From the NCBI GenBank assembly GCA_963556255.1, contig OY744604.1, positions 72,349,279 to 72,413,278 of the forward strand: 64,000 nt of DNA. Direction: 5' to 3'. The notes beneath the pieces were generated by a model. That model was given only the letters and a program-made list of their open reading frames with translations, was not told the DNA's origin and did no database searches. How positions within the stretch are numbered: the stretch's first letter is position 1; each line of letters starts with the position of its first letter. Below are positions 22,511 through 35,866 of the stretch, one piece after another. A program made the translations under genes and the position numbers. Source of the stretch: Allolobophora icterica. Taxonomy: Eukaryota > Annelida > Clitellata > Crassiclitellata > Lumbricidae.

Positions 22511-22803
22511 CTCTAAATGATTGAAAAATATAGGATGAAAGACGTCAATTCAAATTTTCTTCTTAGAACGTTTTAACTTAGCAATCATTATAGTTTTGTA
22601 TTATTACCTCAATACGCATTTTACATATTCACATGTCTAAAGTAAAATAGTCTTACAATGTCGAATAGACATTACATTATTTTCATTGATAATTTACAGA
22701 AATAAACACTTGTATGTGTGAATAAGACATAAGACATATTATTTCGTCATGGTTTAGTGGAGTTGCACAGCTACATAACTATGCAATTTAATTATCATTA
22801 CAG

Positions 22804-22844
22804 CTTCTGATCCAACTTGCGACTTGGAATTTGTAACGGTGTAG
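22804..22844 (+). pseudogene. Ig-like exon relic, internally deleted
   Basis: The acceptor ATTACAG and the first 12 codons of the exon at 34048-34199 are kept, followed directly by its TAG. Relative to that copy 111 bp (37 codons) are missing, including the core Cys and Trp of the domain. The same deletion is found at 45978-46018. Confidence 0.5.
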
Positions 22845-23095
22845 ATATCAAAAAGTTGGGCAATCAAGTACAGAATAAATGGAATTGCGTTAAAGAAACC
22901 TTCTTATGCAGACCGTGTATGCGAGACCACATGCCTTGCAGACAAACGCGGCTTTAAATGAGGAACTGGGTTCTAGCGGCACCACCATTTTCACTTTAAA
23001 GGACAGACTCGACATTCTATGTATGCATCACAAAAGTCAAACAAGTTTATATCCCGAAACATATTTTGTAACTAGCTTATGTATTCAGTAGGGGA

Positions 23096-23400
23096 TGCTC
23101 CATAGTGTAGTGATTATAGCGCTCTGGGCGGTCAATCGAGAGGTCGGGGGGAGGGGTCAAATCCCAGGAAGGGCAGAAATTTGGTTGGCGATTTCTGCTC
23201 CAACTGCACCCCTAGCCAACTCAGCTGTAATGATTACACTGTTGATGGGAAGATGAGACGGCGAGGGAGAGGCGTAGCAACCCGCTTTCATATGCCGAGG
23301 CTAAGAAAATGAAGTCGCTAACACTTCATACTCATGACTGCCTCAGGGCTAGCTTAAGGGACTGCTCTTCTTCTTCTTTGGTTCTTCTTCTTCTTCTACT
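23096..23400 (+). mobile_element. tRNA-derived SINE family 3
   Basis: The head GTGTAGTGATTATAGCGCTC resembles a pol III A box and GGGGTCAAATCCC a B box. The body contains AGATGAGACGGCGAGGGAGA and GGCGTAGCAACCCG, and it ends in a (TTC)n-rich tail (CTCTTCTTCTTC). Copies in the same relative place lie at 34395-34690, 46267-46560 and 59910-60205. Confidence 0.7.
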
Positions 23401-23780
23401 TATGCATTCAGTGCGGTAGAGGGTCGTAAAGGTGGTAATAAATATAGGCCTACATACCATGACTTCACATGAAAAAATGTGACGGTTTTAAAAGCATATG
23501 CCAAAACGTCTGTCTGTCTGTCTGCGACATAGTTTGGATACAATAAACGAAGCATAAATGAATCTATGCATGTATTTTCTGTCTGTGTTTCTGTCTAAAT
23601 CTCTTTCTAGCTTTCTATCTACATTTATCCATCTTCTTCATTTGTCCATCTGTCTGAAGACGGATGTTGACTCAGGTCGTCAATCCTGTCACCAAAGCAT
23701 CAGTCTATTCTGCAGCTACTCGTTTTTCTGATATTGTATCAAACTTTATATATCATTCAAAAATTTAAAAAAATAGAAGG

Positions 23781-24570
23781 CACAGTTGGTTAGAGCGCCC
23801 AGCGTGCAACGTTGGGGTATGAGTACGAGCCTCCCTCTGAAAAGGTTACCGTGTATAGACCTTGAGCAAGTCCTTCAGGCACAGTTGATGTCTGTATGCA
23901 TGCATGTATGCATGTATGCATGTATGTATATGGCAGTCATGAGTATGAAGTGTTAGCGACTTCATTTTCTTAGCCTCGGCATATGAAAGCGGGTTGCTAC
24001 GCCTCTCCCTCGCCTAATCAACTTCAGTCAATACATAAAAGATGTACAAAACGTTCAGTTTATTTTCTTGTTTTTGCTTAGATTTCTGTTTAAGAACCAT
24101 CTACATATCTTGTACATGTCATAGCTTGGGTATCCCCGTCTAGCGGGACTTTGGTCCCTTTGGGGTCGCCCTTTGTCTCTCCTGGCAAATGTAGCTCTGT
24201 CTAAAATTATCAAATAAAAAAAAATCTCGGTCATAGAAATTTAAATGTATACTGCATCCTATTTGTTATCCTCATCATGCTAAACTGATTATTAGTACTG
24301 AGTATGCAATTGAGGATTATTCTGGTCTTGCACAAAGTCTCCGGAGTGTATACGCATGCTCTATTAATTGAATAATTTTTCTTGTTACCTGTAAATATGT
24401 TTGTTCCTGATTGTCAGTTGATACAATAAAGTTATTATTGATATTGATATTATTGATATTGATGTATGTATGCATGCATGTATGTATGTATGTATGTATG
24501 TATGTATGTATGAATGTATGTATGTATGTATGTATGTATGTAATGTATGTATGTATGTATGTATGTACTG
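23781..24570 (+). mobile_element. SINE family 2 with split (TATG)n tail
   Basis: The SINE head is at 23781-23890 (TTGGTTAGAGCGCCCAGCGT; TAGACCTTGAGCAAGTCCTT). Its (TATG)n tail starts at 23893, breaks at about 23935 and resumes at 24463-24570. The 530 bp in between hold an inverted duplicate of the SINE 3 end (23937-24020) and a LINE-type 3' end (CTAGCGGGACTTTGGTCCCT, about 24040-24230). This extra DNA is absent from the other units. Confidence 0.65.
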
Positions 24571-26934
24571 TATTTATGATTTTTAATCGTGTGGACTTCT
24601 GAGTTAATATTGCCATCTTTAAGATGACAATATAAACATCTCTATTGCTATTTTAACCAACGATTTTTTCAGTTGCCCTAATAAAAAGTTACATTTCATC
24701 ATTTCCAGCAGCCAAGGTATGATTAAGCTGTTACAACTCTGATGGATAATTTCGTATGTTCCAGGGATGACTTTGATAATGTAATTTATGAAGGTCTTAA
24801 TTTTTCACGCAGAAGTCAGCAGCAATCTGTTTTAAATGCCGCTGCTCATCAAATCGGTGACATATCTATATTTGGGCATAAATCCAATTTTATGTCGAAA
24901 TCCATTAGGTCAGAGAAAGTAAAAAAACAGGCTACAGCAGATCAGAAAGTTGAAGTTGAGTTGATGTAAAACAACTGGGATCTCGTTCTTACACGTATAG
25001 CAGCGCTCATCGAGACGTTTTAAAACTAAGAAATGCTGTTCATGCTACTCATACAATGAGTTAAAATGGTACTTTTTCAACATGTAACATATTCTAAATT
25101 CTTTATTTTGTCTAGAAATGTTTAGGTAAGTGTTGCGTATGAATTGATATTGTACCGAACATCGGGTTAAGTTGAAACGCATCATCTCATCTAACATAAT
25201 ATCAGCAGATGTAAGGGTAGAATTTCTTAAAATATAACGTACGAAGCAAAAAAACAACACATTATTTGTTAGTTTTATTAAGAGAAGGAAAGCGTGTAAA
25301 TAAATTCTCAATGTATATCTCAAACGGAATAGGTATATCAAAAGAGTTATTCGAAATTACAGATAAAAGAAGCTAGGATATGATCATTACACGAGATAAC
25401 CAAGCTATTTAATAGGCCAACAAAATTGTCTATGTCTTTGACATTCTCTTGAATGGTTTATTCTTCTGTGAAACGGAAGATAGTTAAAACTCCGTTCTCA
25501 CAGTCACCATCATCAACAATAGCAAGGACCTCCATCCTTTCGCTGTTGTAGTGGAATTTATCGCGTTCGCGAATATCGATCCTGTTGTTCTCATCCATCT
25601 GCGGAAGTGTAAAATCGAGGAGATTAAATTCAGAATCTAAAAGCTCAATACTGTTTAGCCGCCAGCTTAGCAACGTGCATCCATATACGCCTGCCTGACT
25701 GGCCAGGGTAGGAAAATGGTCGTCACCTGATGACAGTGTTGACTTATATTGGCGTATAATCGTGCCATCCATGTCGATCTCCGTTAAAGTTGTTTCCACA
25801 TCGTAGTCAGTTGAAACCAGGACAAGGTTTCCATTCGATTTTGGAATTATTTCGTCGATCACCGGACTATCTGAGTGCATCTTTATCTGATGCTGCAAGA
25901 AACCATTCGCATTGTAAATGCATATCACTGGAAGATCATCGTCTTGCAGGCCTGAAAAGATTAAACTGCCATCTGGAGCCACTGATAGAGTAGGGTACAA
26001 AATTTTCACCCACTCATCATTGATGAATGGTGTAATATTAAACTGGTGTTCTGCATCTTTCGCAATGCGTACGATTCTAGCGTCACCGTTATCACATCCG
26101 TCTGTTTGTAGTATATACAGGCAGTTTCATACGTTGCAAGTTGTGAAGCAATCCGGCCATGATATTCCTGGTAGCGGGATGACATCTTTCACCGCTGACA
26201 TATTGTTCCGGTCGTACACATTAATAGCTAAGTCTGGATTCTGTTGCCAGTTCATCATAAATATTTCATCTCTCAGGGTAGTCATGTCGTAGACGTCAAT
26301 CTGGAGTGGGGATTGATGCAGAATTTCCATGCGAATCGTCTTTTGAGCTAACAAAATTATCACTATGTCATATAAATTTCGCAAAATAGTGGCAGGTGTT
26401 AAACACATTTTTTCAAAAGACAACTAAGAATGATCATTTAAATACATTCAGGCAATTATATGTACAAAATAAGTTAGAAAATTGACTGTGCTGCTCCCAG
26501 TGCAATCTACTTCAAGCGTCAAGTAGTAGGCCCTATGCAAAATAAACTTGAAACTTAAAGTAAACCCGAAACGTTAACATATAATTAAATTGGATACATA
26601 ATGAGGAAATTAATTACTGAGGTCGTTGAAAATCATTTTTAGGGACATCAGTGCAATGCTAAATTACAGGACAAGTCTGCATAAATCGGACGCCATACAA
26701 CAATGATTGCGTGGAAAATAAGCTGCAGCGTACAGTTACATGTCATATTCTAAAATATGTTGACGACAGCTTTCAGTATAAAATTGCATTAAAATGCCGA
26801 TGGTGGTTGTGGTGATGATGGCAGTGTATGGTTATGGTATCTGGGAATTTATAAAGTACCTCTCGCAGTGCTAACTATTAAGAGCCGTTCTCAGCGTGTG
26901 AGCCTCGTGGAAACAGAAAAGACTTTAGACTACG

Positions 26935-28000
26935 AACAACAGAGAGAGACAGAACGGAGAGAAAGAGAGACAGGGACAGAGAGAGACAGATAGATATAGA
27001 CAGAGAGAGAAAGAGAGAGAGAACCCAGCAAGTAGGGTTCCACGCAGTACGAAGGGAAAGGAGTTCCACGTGGATGGGTTCGCGACAGTGAAATATCTAG
27101 ACTGAGCTAGGGCAGACCTCGCCCGGGCAACGAACAGATCAAGCCGATTCAGGTACGGTAGGGGTCGATGAGAAGAGGCAGAAAGAGATTCGCGCATCAG
27201 GTCACAAAGGTAGGTTGCAGCTAAGCCCTGCTGCGCCTTAGAGACTATTGTTAAGAGTTTGAAGTGGATACGAGCGGAGACAGGAAGACAATGCAAGACA
27301 TCAGTCATGTAAATAGAGATGGAGGAGAACCGAGAACGACGAGCAATGAGGCGAGCTGTCCCGTTAAGTACCGATTGAAGGGCAGAAATACGGACTTTCG
27401 GAAGGCCTACCAGTAAAGAATAACAATAATCAATGCGGCAACAGATCAATGCATGAATGATGGTTGTGAAGACTGCAGGAGAGAGGTATGGACGGATACC
27501 TCGCACTCTCCTCAAGTGGTAGTAGCAGGTGCGAGTAAGTAAGGAAAGGTGAAAAGCAAAGGTTAGTGAAATGTGTATGGTGACTCCCAGGTCGCGGACA
27601 TTCGTAGAGTATGAGAAGGTTTGAAAGTAGCTGAGAGCAGTGAGAAATCGAGTTTAGATAATTGCTGCTTTGTATAAAACCAAATGAGATGGGTTTTAAA
27701 GGAGCTAAGGTTCAATCAATTACAGAACATCCAAGAGCGAACGAAGATCGTGAGAAGGGGAGTCAATGGAGCGAAAAAGAAGCAGTTAGTCAGCTGAGAA
27801 TCAAGGACTTGAGTTTGCACATCATCAGCATAGAGATGTCCAGATGCAAGAAAAGAGAGAGTGAATGCCAGAGATAAAAGAAGGTAAAGGATAGGACCAA
27901 GAACAGAACCCTGAGGGACCAAGTTAATCCCAACCCAGGGCGTCGTTGAGGCATTCAGGATCACCTTTTGCGTGCGGTCAGCGAGATAGAATCTGTAGCA
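26935..28000 (-). mobile_element. CR1/L2-type LINE, reverse transcriptase fragment
   Basis: Minus-strand frames keep PQGSVLGPILYL and the catalytic YADD (ASGHLYADDVQ), then YYHLRRVRGIRPYLS, ICCRIDYCYSLLVGLP, SVLNGTARLIARRS and the end block FTVANPSTWNSFP. The 3' end runs into a (GA)n tract at 26935-27020. Frameshifts show it is inactive. It is 5' truncated near a GTG tract, lies in intron 3 of copy 3, and was duplicated with the genes (38225-39290, 50985-52025 and 63750 onwards). Confidence 0.82.
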
Positions 28001-28980
28001 GCAGAGGGAGTGGTGATGACTTTGGTTACGGCAGATTTTGTGGTAGTGGTGATGGTGATGGTTAAAAAGACTGGCAGAGCATATATATAATTATATAATA
28101 TATATTAGACATATATATTTCAATATTTATATGCTGTTCGTATGGATGTGTATGACAGTCCTGTTGTTACCGCCCTGGCTTGTGAATAGAGAGGTCTGGG
28201 TTCAAATCTCCAGTAGAGCAAAATATGTTTTAAAATATAAGCTCTTTTGCTGAGCAGCAACTTAAGCAGTATAGAGAATACTTTATGTCCACTGTCAGTA
28301 AGAAGATCAGACGACGAGGCAGTGGCCTGGCCACCCCCACATCAAATTTGAATCTTTAATGAACTAACCAGTATCGTCTAGAGTCCTGCGGAGTTCATTT
28401 CGAAAGAAGTTGGTCGCAAGGATGTCGCTCCATTCAGAACAGACAGTTCTGAGTCTACTTATCACTGGGTCAACTTTTTCATTCCACACACTTTTGGCCA
28501 GCTTCATACCTTTCACTTCCATGACAATGGCTTTAATGAGGATACACTCAATTAGCTCGATCGGTAGATCTTGCAGCTGCAGGTAAAGTTAAAACATATC
28601 ACATAATCTTCCGCACCCTAGAACTCCTCAGCACAAAGTATACGAAATGGAAGGATCTTTTAGGCCGAGCCTTAAACACAACAGCAATCCAAATAGATGG
28701 CACTTCTGAGAATCGACCTACGTACGCTTACAGGTTAGTTTCACTTAAAACTTGAACACAAAACTGACGTAGCGTCACAAGACTTCCTTCTTATTTCAAA
28801 GCTGAGGGTGGCTAAGTGGCGTTTTCAGAAGTTAACTAGGAGGATAGTTTTAGAAGGTCGCACCTATCTATGCCAATTTTTTCTTGCTTGTCATTAGTAT
28901 ACAGCATAAATGCTTCATCTTTCTCCAACGACTGTTTATTTATTACCAAGATGCACTGAAACTATTACTTTATTGAGACC

Positions 28981-29228
28981 AATTATTTATTTATTTATTT
29001 TTATTTATTCCGGATATTTCTATAGCGCCTCTCGAAGTCAACTACTACTCAGAGGTGCTCCCGACTACAGCATTGGTATACTGTGCCGGAATTTTCACGC
29101 CGAAGCGCCACGAGTAATTGCGAGTGAATGACTTGCCCAAGGTCCGTACGCAGCGGCTAGAGTGGGATTCGAACCTGCAACCCTCCGGTCACAAGGCGCC
29201 GAACTTACCACTGAGCCACCACGCCCCA
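28981..29228 (-). mobile_element. SINE family 1 in intron 2 of copy 3
   Basis: On the minus strand: GTGGCTCAGTGGTAAG (A box), GGTTCGAATCCCAC (B box), GGACCTTGGGCAAGTC, and a 3' end GAGAGGCGCTATAGAAATAT with a (TAAA)n tail. The same insertion is in copy 5 (53533-53738), but copy 4 has an uninterrupted site (GAGACAAATTTTCACC at about 40965). Confidence 0.85.
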
Positions 29229-30069
29229 CATTTTTGACCAGATTCCTCAGAAATTACATATCTTTCTGAGGAAGTAACTACACAAAATTTAGCTCAGCAC
29301 GACGAAAGCCCCGATGGAAGAATCAGATAATGAAGGTAACAATTACTAAGAAAACAAACAGGGATCGCGAAAATAGGCCTATTACGTTTGCTGAGTATAA
29401 AATTCGATCTCATTTTGAGATATTACGCATTTTTTTTACAAAACTTGTTGTCCTTGTGTAAAATCTGACTACTTTCACGAGCTAATGAAACAGTTTGACT
29501 AAGGAAGAAGCATAGAAAATGTCGGTCTATAAGCTACACTCGTCAAGCAATTGCAAAGTTTAGATCCATAGATGATATGTGACTTGCATTTGAATGTCAT
29601 GTAGCTTACCATCGTGTCACTCAATGATGAGAGTTTTGGACGTTTAGCATCTTGTTGGAATACTGCTACAAGAGAAAAAATGCAATTATCTCTAAATTAA
29701 TTCTTGCATAGAATTATATGCTATAATTTACGCATGTAATTGTATTTTTTATTATAAGGCTATATTATTGCTATGTTCTGATTAATCTTAATACATGTAA
29801 GTGTTCCTTATGAAAACTGGCTGAGTTGGAATAAGATCCACTAAGCGTAGGAATAGGCCTACTATTAATAATTTCTCAGCATTAACTTACAATCCGAGCC
29901 TTCATTCGTTGTCTCGTCATCGCTGGATTCGGGTGATGTTCGTTTCTTCGACATGGCGTGAGGAAAGTACTAATATCTACAGAAACCCTGGAAATACATT
30001 CTTTATAATTGTATTTAATTTAAAGAAGGAATCGAAGTTTTAACATAAAGGACGTTTCAACACGAAAAA

Positions 30070-30106
30070 TGACGTCTGGATATTATATTACTACATTGTG
30101 ACGTCA
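30070..30106 (-). promoter_or_regulatory. Paired CRE-like sites upstream of copy 3
   Basis: TGACGTCA at 30099-30106 is 145 bp upstream of the start codon, with TGACGTCT at 30070-30077. Copies 4 and 5 keep the same spacing and distance. Confidence 0.55.
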
Positions 30107-30207
30107 CACTTTAGATAGTTTATATTCATTGATACTATGCTAATTAATAAATAATTGAAACCGGTTTGTCCTCAATCGCATGCGCAACAGAGGCATAGAA
30201 AGTAGAT

Positions 30208-30690
30208 TAACGACATAACATAACATAACATAACGTTTATTGGTCCAATACTGTAATACAGAATTTGATTTTTTTAACATGAAAATTAAGCAGGCACCCT
30301 AATCAACTAATATAGTATAACATTAAGCAAAGAACATGTTCTAAGTAAAATATGGTTAAACGCAGTGGAACACAATGGGAACCCAGAAGGGATGTGGTCC
30401 CGCTAAGAAGGGTGAAGCAGCTTGATGGCAGTCGAGTTACAAGTTAATAGTGAAAGTAGTTGGCCTACTTGTGTTGAAGGTAGCGTAGAAATTTGTTCCA
30501 GAATAATGGGCCGATCACTGCAAAACTTACATGTTGCATTGTGGAAGTACGGACGGTAGAACGACAAGATTATCGTGGGTTGTAAAACGAAGAGATCTGT
30601 GACTAGGCATTGTTCACTTTGGAAATCATAGCGCTATAAGGTAGAATGGAGACCAGGCAGCAACGCGTCATCATTAGGTTCTTAAACTCA
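30208..30690 (-). mobile_element. LINE 3' end with (TTATG)n tail
   Basis: On the minus strand a C-terminal block STMQHVSFAVIGPLFWNKF is followed by a 3' UTR ending in AACGTTATGTTATGTTATGT. Paralogous copies lie at 41943-42430 and 54716-55205, always just upstream of the promoter of a gene copy. Confidence 0.65.
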
Positions 30691-30719
30691 ATGAGCCTGA
30701 TTATTATTGTTTGTTGTTG

Positions 30720-31970
<1,251 letters not shown>

Positions 31971-32640
31971 AACAGTGATTGAAAGGTTAAGCTTGGAGTA
32001 CGTGGTCCTAATCCCCGGAGGGTAAAGTGAACGTGCCCTAAAAGCTACTGCGTTAAAACGCTGGGTGCAAATTGAGATGCGTTGAAAAAGGAATGCTGTT
32101 TCTCTTGGGTCGCCTGAAACTGTAGTCGAGGGTAAACGCGGGTATACAGCGTGTACTCATCTCTAGAGACCGTATAGGCCTACTCATTTCACAAAATTTT
32201 TGTACTCCTAATGTGTTTCGGAAAACTGACCTTTAATTTTGTTCGGAAAAATAACGGGTAGCGTGTACTCACCTCTAATTTTACCACTACAGCCCTGTAT
32301 ATAATATAATGATAAAAGTAAAGATACTAAATATTATTATAGTACTGTTGTCAGTTGTCATTATCTATCATCCGAACCTTAATTGTACGCTATAAGATCA
32401 TTCCTATTTCTATGTAATTTTGTAACCAGAAGTCCCAGGAATGAGATGAACAAAACATGTTTCACAGATATGTTATATCTGGGACGGCTGATCTTCGTTT
32501 ATGTCGGTGAAAGTAGGCCTACCGTGCAAAGAAATGTAGTTAGCGCTGGATGACATGGACAGGCGTTGATACAAGAATGAAGTCTCCCTTTTATCTCGGA
32601 ACACTTGGTAATAGTAGTAATTAAGTGTCGACGACCACTG

Positions 32641-34047
32641 GAACAAATCTGCGCGTCAATAGGTTGTCTATACTTCGTCACTCTGCTGAGATTTCAGGAG
32701 TACAACACCGCGACTTCTGCAATCCTGGATCGGCATGAGTCTGCCAGAGTTTCGATTACCGGTACTGTTACATTTGAGATTAGACATTGACTGCACTCTC
32801 AAGAAAAAAGAGTTGCGCCTTAGAAACGCCGATTATCGGATCGGATAAATGCATTTGGTTCTATACATGCAGAACCAGCGCTGTCGAGGCGTCGGGCATG
32901 AAGTCATTGATGTCTTGCGGTTCAGCGAGTGCCCAAAATAATCTGCTCCATCCAAAATAGGGGGGGGGGTGAGATCTGTCAGTGTGTTTGCAGCCATTTT
33001 AGGGGGAAGGAAGGGAAATGGGAAGAAGAAGGGTCGAAAGGGAAAGTTGCTCCAATGACTTATGAAGGAAAGACGCCCCTGGGTATAAGTAGCCTATTAT
33101 CAATGCAAGACAGAAGCTCACATTTTTACAAAATCTTTGTTGTATAGAGTTTCAGTAGTTGAATCAGGAAAAACATTAAACGGCAGATACTATGTGCGAT
33201 TCTAACGTTTGGTTCACGATTGTAAACTGTTCGAAGAATTGTGAGTCAGAATCCGGGGAGGTCTAGCCGAGGAGACAGCATGGTGCAACGGTGGTAATAA
33301 AAAAATTAGTCGTGCTTGTTCCATATGAGAAATATTTGACCATAATATATTTTACTTCGTTGGCCGATAATCCCTAATCCATAGGTCCTCGCCGTATTTA
33401 TTGAATCAATCGAACGTAGCAAAACTCCCAAAAAGACACAGTTTAAGTCTTCAAGATGTTATTAAAATCGAAACGAAAGGTTCCATAAACAGGTCGACAC
33501 TTTTTGTTTCATACATCCGAAACCAAACGCTCAACAAATTTCACACATATAGGCCTACTTGTGTCAGATTTAGTGTCCGAACCTACACCTCAACACTACC
33601 GTGCAATGAATTCTTAAGAAATCTTGCTAACTAATTATTAATTATTAACGAGTTATCATAGGTCCTTTTCACACAACCCTATCATCTAGGAAATTAACGC
33701 GCGAGCCGAGACCTCAACAATCTATCACACTTAAAATCTCTGCTGTCACAGAAAATAATAAATAATAGAAAAAATATAGGATGTAAGACATCAATTCAAA
33801 TTTTACTCTGAGAACGTTTTAACTTAGAAATCATTATAGTTTTTGTATTATTACCTTAATACGCATTTTACATATTCACATGTCTGAAGTAAAATAGTCT
33901 AACAGGTCGAAAAGACATTAAATTATTTTCATTGATAATTTACAGAAATAAAACACTTGTATGTGTGAATAAGACATAAGACATATTTCGTCATGGTTTA
34001 GTGGAGTTGCACAGCTACATAACTATGCAATTTAATTATCATTACAG
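32641..34047. other. Intergenic block, no gene recognised
   Basis: This block is present with small differences in the units at about 45000 and 58560 and in part at 21590. Landmarks are AGACAGAAGCTCACATTTT and GGTCTAGCCGAGGAGACAGC. Frames of 60 to 77 codons occur but are not conserved between units, so I do not call a gene. Confidence 0.45.
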
Positions 34048-34199
34048 CTTTTGATCCAACTTGTGACTTGGAATTTGTGACGATGATGGAAAACGAATAT
34101 GTACAATTACAATGTAATGTTTCTAACGGCGGTGTTTGGAGACCGGTCATGGAATGGATACAGCGTGGAAGAAATCCGAGACAGTCAGATTTCAACTAG
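34048..34199 (+). pseudogene. Single Ig-like domain exon (relic)
   Basis: A strong acceptor (TTAATTATCATTACAG) is followed by a phase-1 exon encoding about 49 residues ending in TAG. It includes CDLEFVTMMENEYVQLQC and NVSNGGVWRPVMEWIQ. The Cys and Trp, 14 residues apart and preceded by VQLQC, look like the first half of an immunoglobulin domain; Ig exons usually start in phase 1. No partner exons are seen nearby. The same exon is whole at 59504-59655 and shortened at 22804 and 45978. It is on the strand opposite to the F-box genes. Confidence 0.5.
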
Positions 34200-34394
34200 A
34201 TACCAAAAAGCTGGGGAATCAAGTACAGAATAAATGGAATTGCGTGAAAGAAACCTTCTTATGCAGACCGTGTATGCGAGGCTAAATGCCGCAGTTTCCA
34301 CTTTAATAGACAGACTCGACATTCTATGTATGCATCACAAAAGTCAAGCAAGTTTATATCCCGAAACATATTTTGTAACTAGTTTATGTATTCA

Positions 34395-34690
34395 GCAGGG
34401 GATGCTCCATAGTGTAAGCTTAGTGATTATCGGTCTGAACTGTCAATCGAGAGGTCGGGGAGGAGGTAAAATCCCCGCCACGGCAGAAATTTGGTTGGCG
34501 ATTTCTGCTCCAACTGCACCCCCTAATGAGTACACTGTCGATGGGAAGATGAGACGGCGAGGGAGAGGAGTAGCAACCCTCTCTCATATACCGAGGCTAA
34601 GAAAATGAAGTCGCTAACTTATCATACCCATGGCTGCCTCAGGGCTAACTTAAGGGACTGCTCTTCTTCTTCCTTTGCTCCTCTTCTTCT
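34395..34690 (+). mobile_element. SINE family 3 copy
   Basis: This is the same element as 23096-23400, with AGATGAGACGGCGAGGGAGA, GTAGCAACCC and a TTC-rich tail. The A-box region is slightly rearranged (GTAAGCTTAGTGATTATCGG). Confidence 0.65.
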
Positions 34691-35582
34691 TCTTCTACTT
34701 ATGCATTCAGTGAGGTAGAGGGTCGCAAAGGTTGTAATAACTATAGACCTACACACCATGACTTCACATGAAAAAATGTGACGGTTTTAAAAGCATATGC
34801 CAAAATGTCTGCGACATATTTTAGATACAATAAACAAAGCATAAATGAATTTATGCATGTATTTTCTGTCTGTGTTTCTGTCTAAATCTCTTTCTAGCTT
34901 TCTATCTACATTTATTCATCTTCTTCATTTGTCCATCTCTCTAAAGACGGATGTTGACTCAGGTCGTCAATCCTGTCACCAAAGCATCAGTCTATTCTGC
35001 AGCTACTCGGAAATTGCCCTCGGTCATCATTTAGAGAAAGATAATATTTTGGAAATTCCTTCTCGCTTCCTCGTTTCTTTTCACTTTAGTGCATCTATTC
35101 TCGCATATTTTCTATCGTAGACGTCGAGGTCCACATGGTTGTGCAAATTGACTCTCCTGAACCGTGTTTATAAGTAGATGGAATAGCCTGTTTAAAACGC
35201 GAGCGCTTGCTGAAATGCATACAAACTGGACCAGGATCAGGTGATCTATGTATTTGAGTCCTCGATGTCTAACCTTACGTTTTCGGATTCGGACTTTCTG
35301 TGGGGAATCCATGCAACGACCCTGTACACCTATTGTGCAAACATACCTTGGTCACCAAGCAGTATAAATATTGATACTTAAAAATAAAGGATATCCTGTG
35401 CCTTACTGGTCCAGTGTTCTGGACCTAATGTTTCACCTGTTCTCACTCAACGGCCAAAGAAAAGGGAAATAAGCGCTTGTTCTCCGTTCAGTGGTTGATT
35501 ATTTCAAAACTAACCTACTTCTAGTTTTTCTGATATTGTATCAAACTTTATATATCATTCAAAAATTAAAAAAATATAAGGC
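34691..35582. other. Intergenic block, no gene recognised
   Basis: This is a duplicated block shared with about 46561-48335 and 60206-61116. It includes a TCTGTCTGT-rich stretch and the words ACTCAGGTCGTCAATCCTGT. The empty target site of the hAT element found at 46971 is visible at about 35088 (CTTTAGTGCATC). Confidence 0.45.
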
Positions 35583-35866
35583 ACAGTTGGTTAGAGCGCC
35601 CAGCATGCAACGTTGGGGTATGAGTACGAGCCTCACCTGAAACGGTTACCATGTATAGACCTTCAGCAAGTCCTCCGGGCACAGTTGTTGTCTTCTTGTA
35701 TGTATGTATGTCCGTCTGTATGTATGTATGTATGTATGTATGTATGTATGTATGTATGTATGTATGTATGTATGCACGTATGTATGTATGTATGTATGTA
35801 TGTATGTGTGTATGTATGTAGGTATGTATGTATGCATGTATGTATGCATGTATGTATGTATGTATT
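35583..35866 (+). mobile_element. SINE family 2 with (TATG)n tail
   Basis: The head is TTGGTTAGAGCGCCCAGCAT, the middle TATAGACCTTCAGCAAGTCC, then an expanded (TATG)n tail at 35696-35866. The frames rich in Met, Tyr, Val and Cys (and Thr, Tyr, Ile, His on the other strand) here are repeat artefacts. Confidence 0.75.

Larger units (their letters stand above)
25458..29954 (-). pseudogene. F-box/beta-propeller gene, copy 3 (nonsense codon)
   Basis: Exons are 29954-29891, 29665-29610, 28576-28369 and 26347-25458. Splice sites are intact and the total is 1218 bases (406 codons), the same frame as in copy 6. Exon 1 starts MSKKRTSPESSDDE; exon 2 is 6 bp shorter than in copies 1 and 2; exon 3 keeps the F-box-like LPIELIECIL and RTVCSEW. 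In exon 4, TCA (Ser) of the NVSNCLY motif is TGA at 26129-26127, about residue 183 of 405, before most propeller blades. The frame is otherwise open to the usual stop. Introns hold a LINE piece and a SINE. A truncated F-box protein, a polymorphic null allele or an assembly error are all possible. Confidence 0.8.

Noticed and set aside
33401..33634. 77-codon plus-strand frame present in several units
   Set aside because: Its repeats at 21881, 45336 and 58856 have indels that change the frame, so there is no sign of coding constraint.
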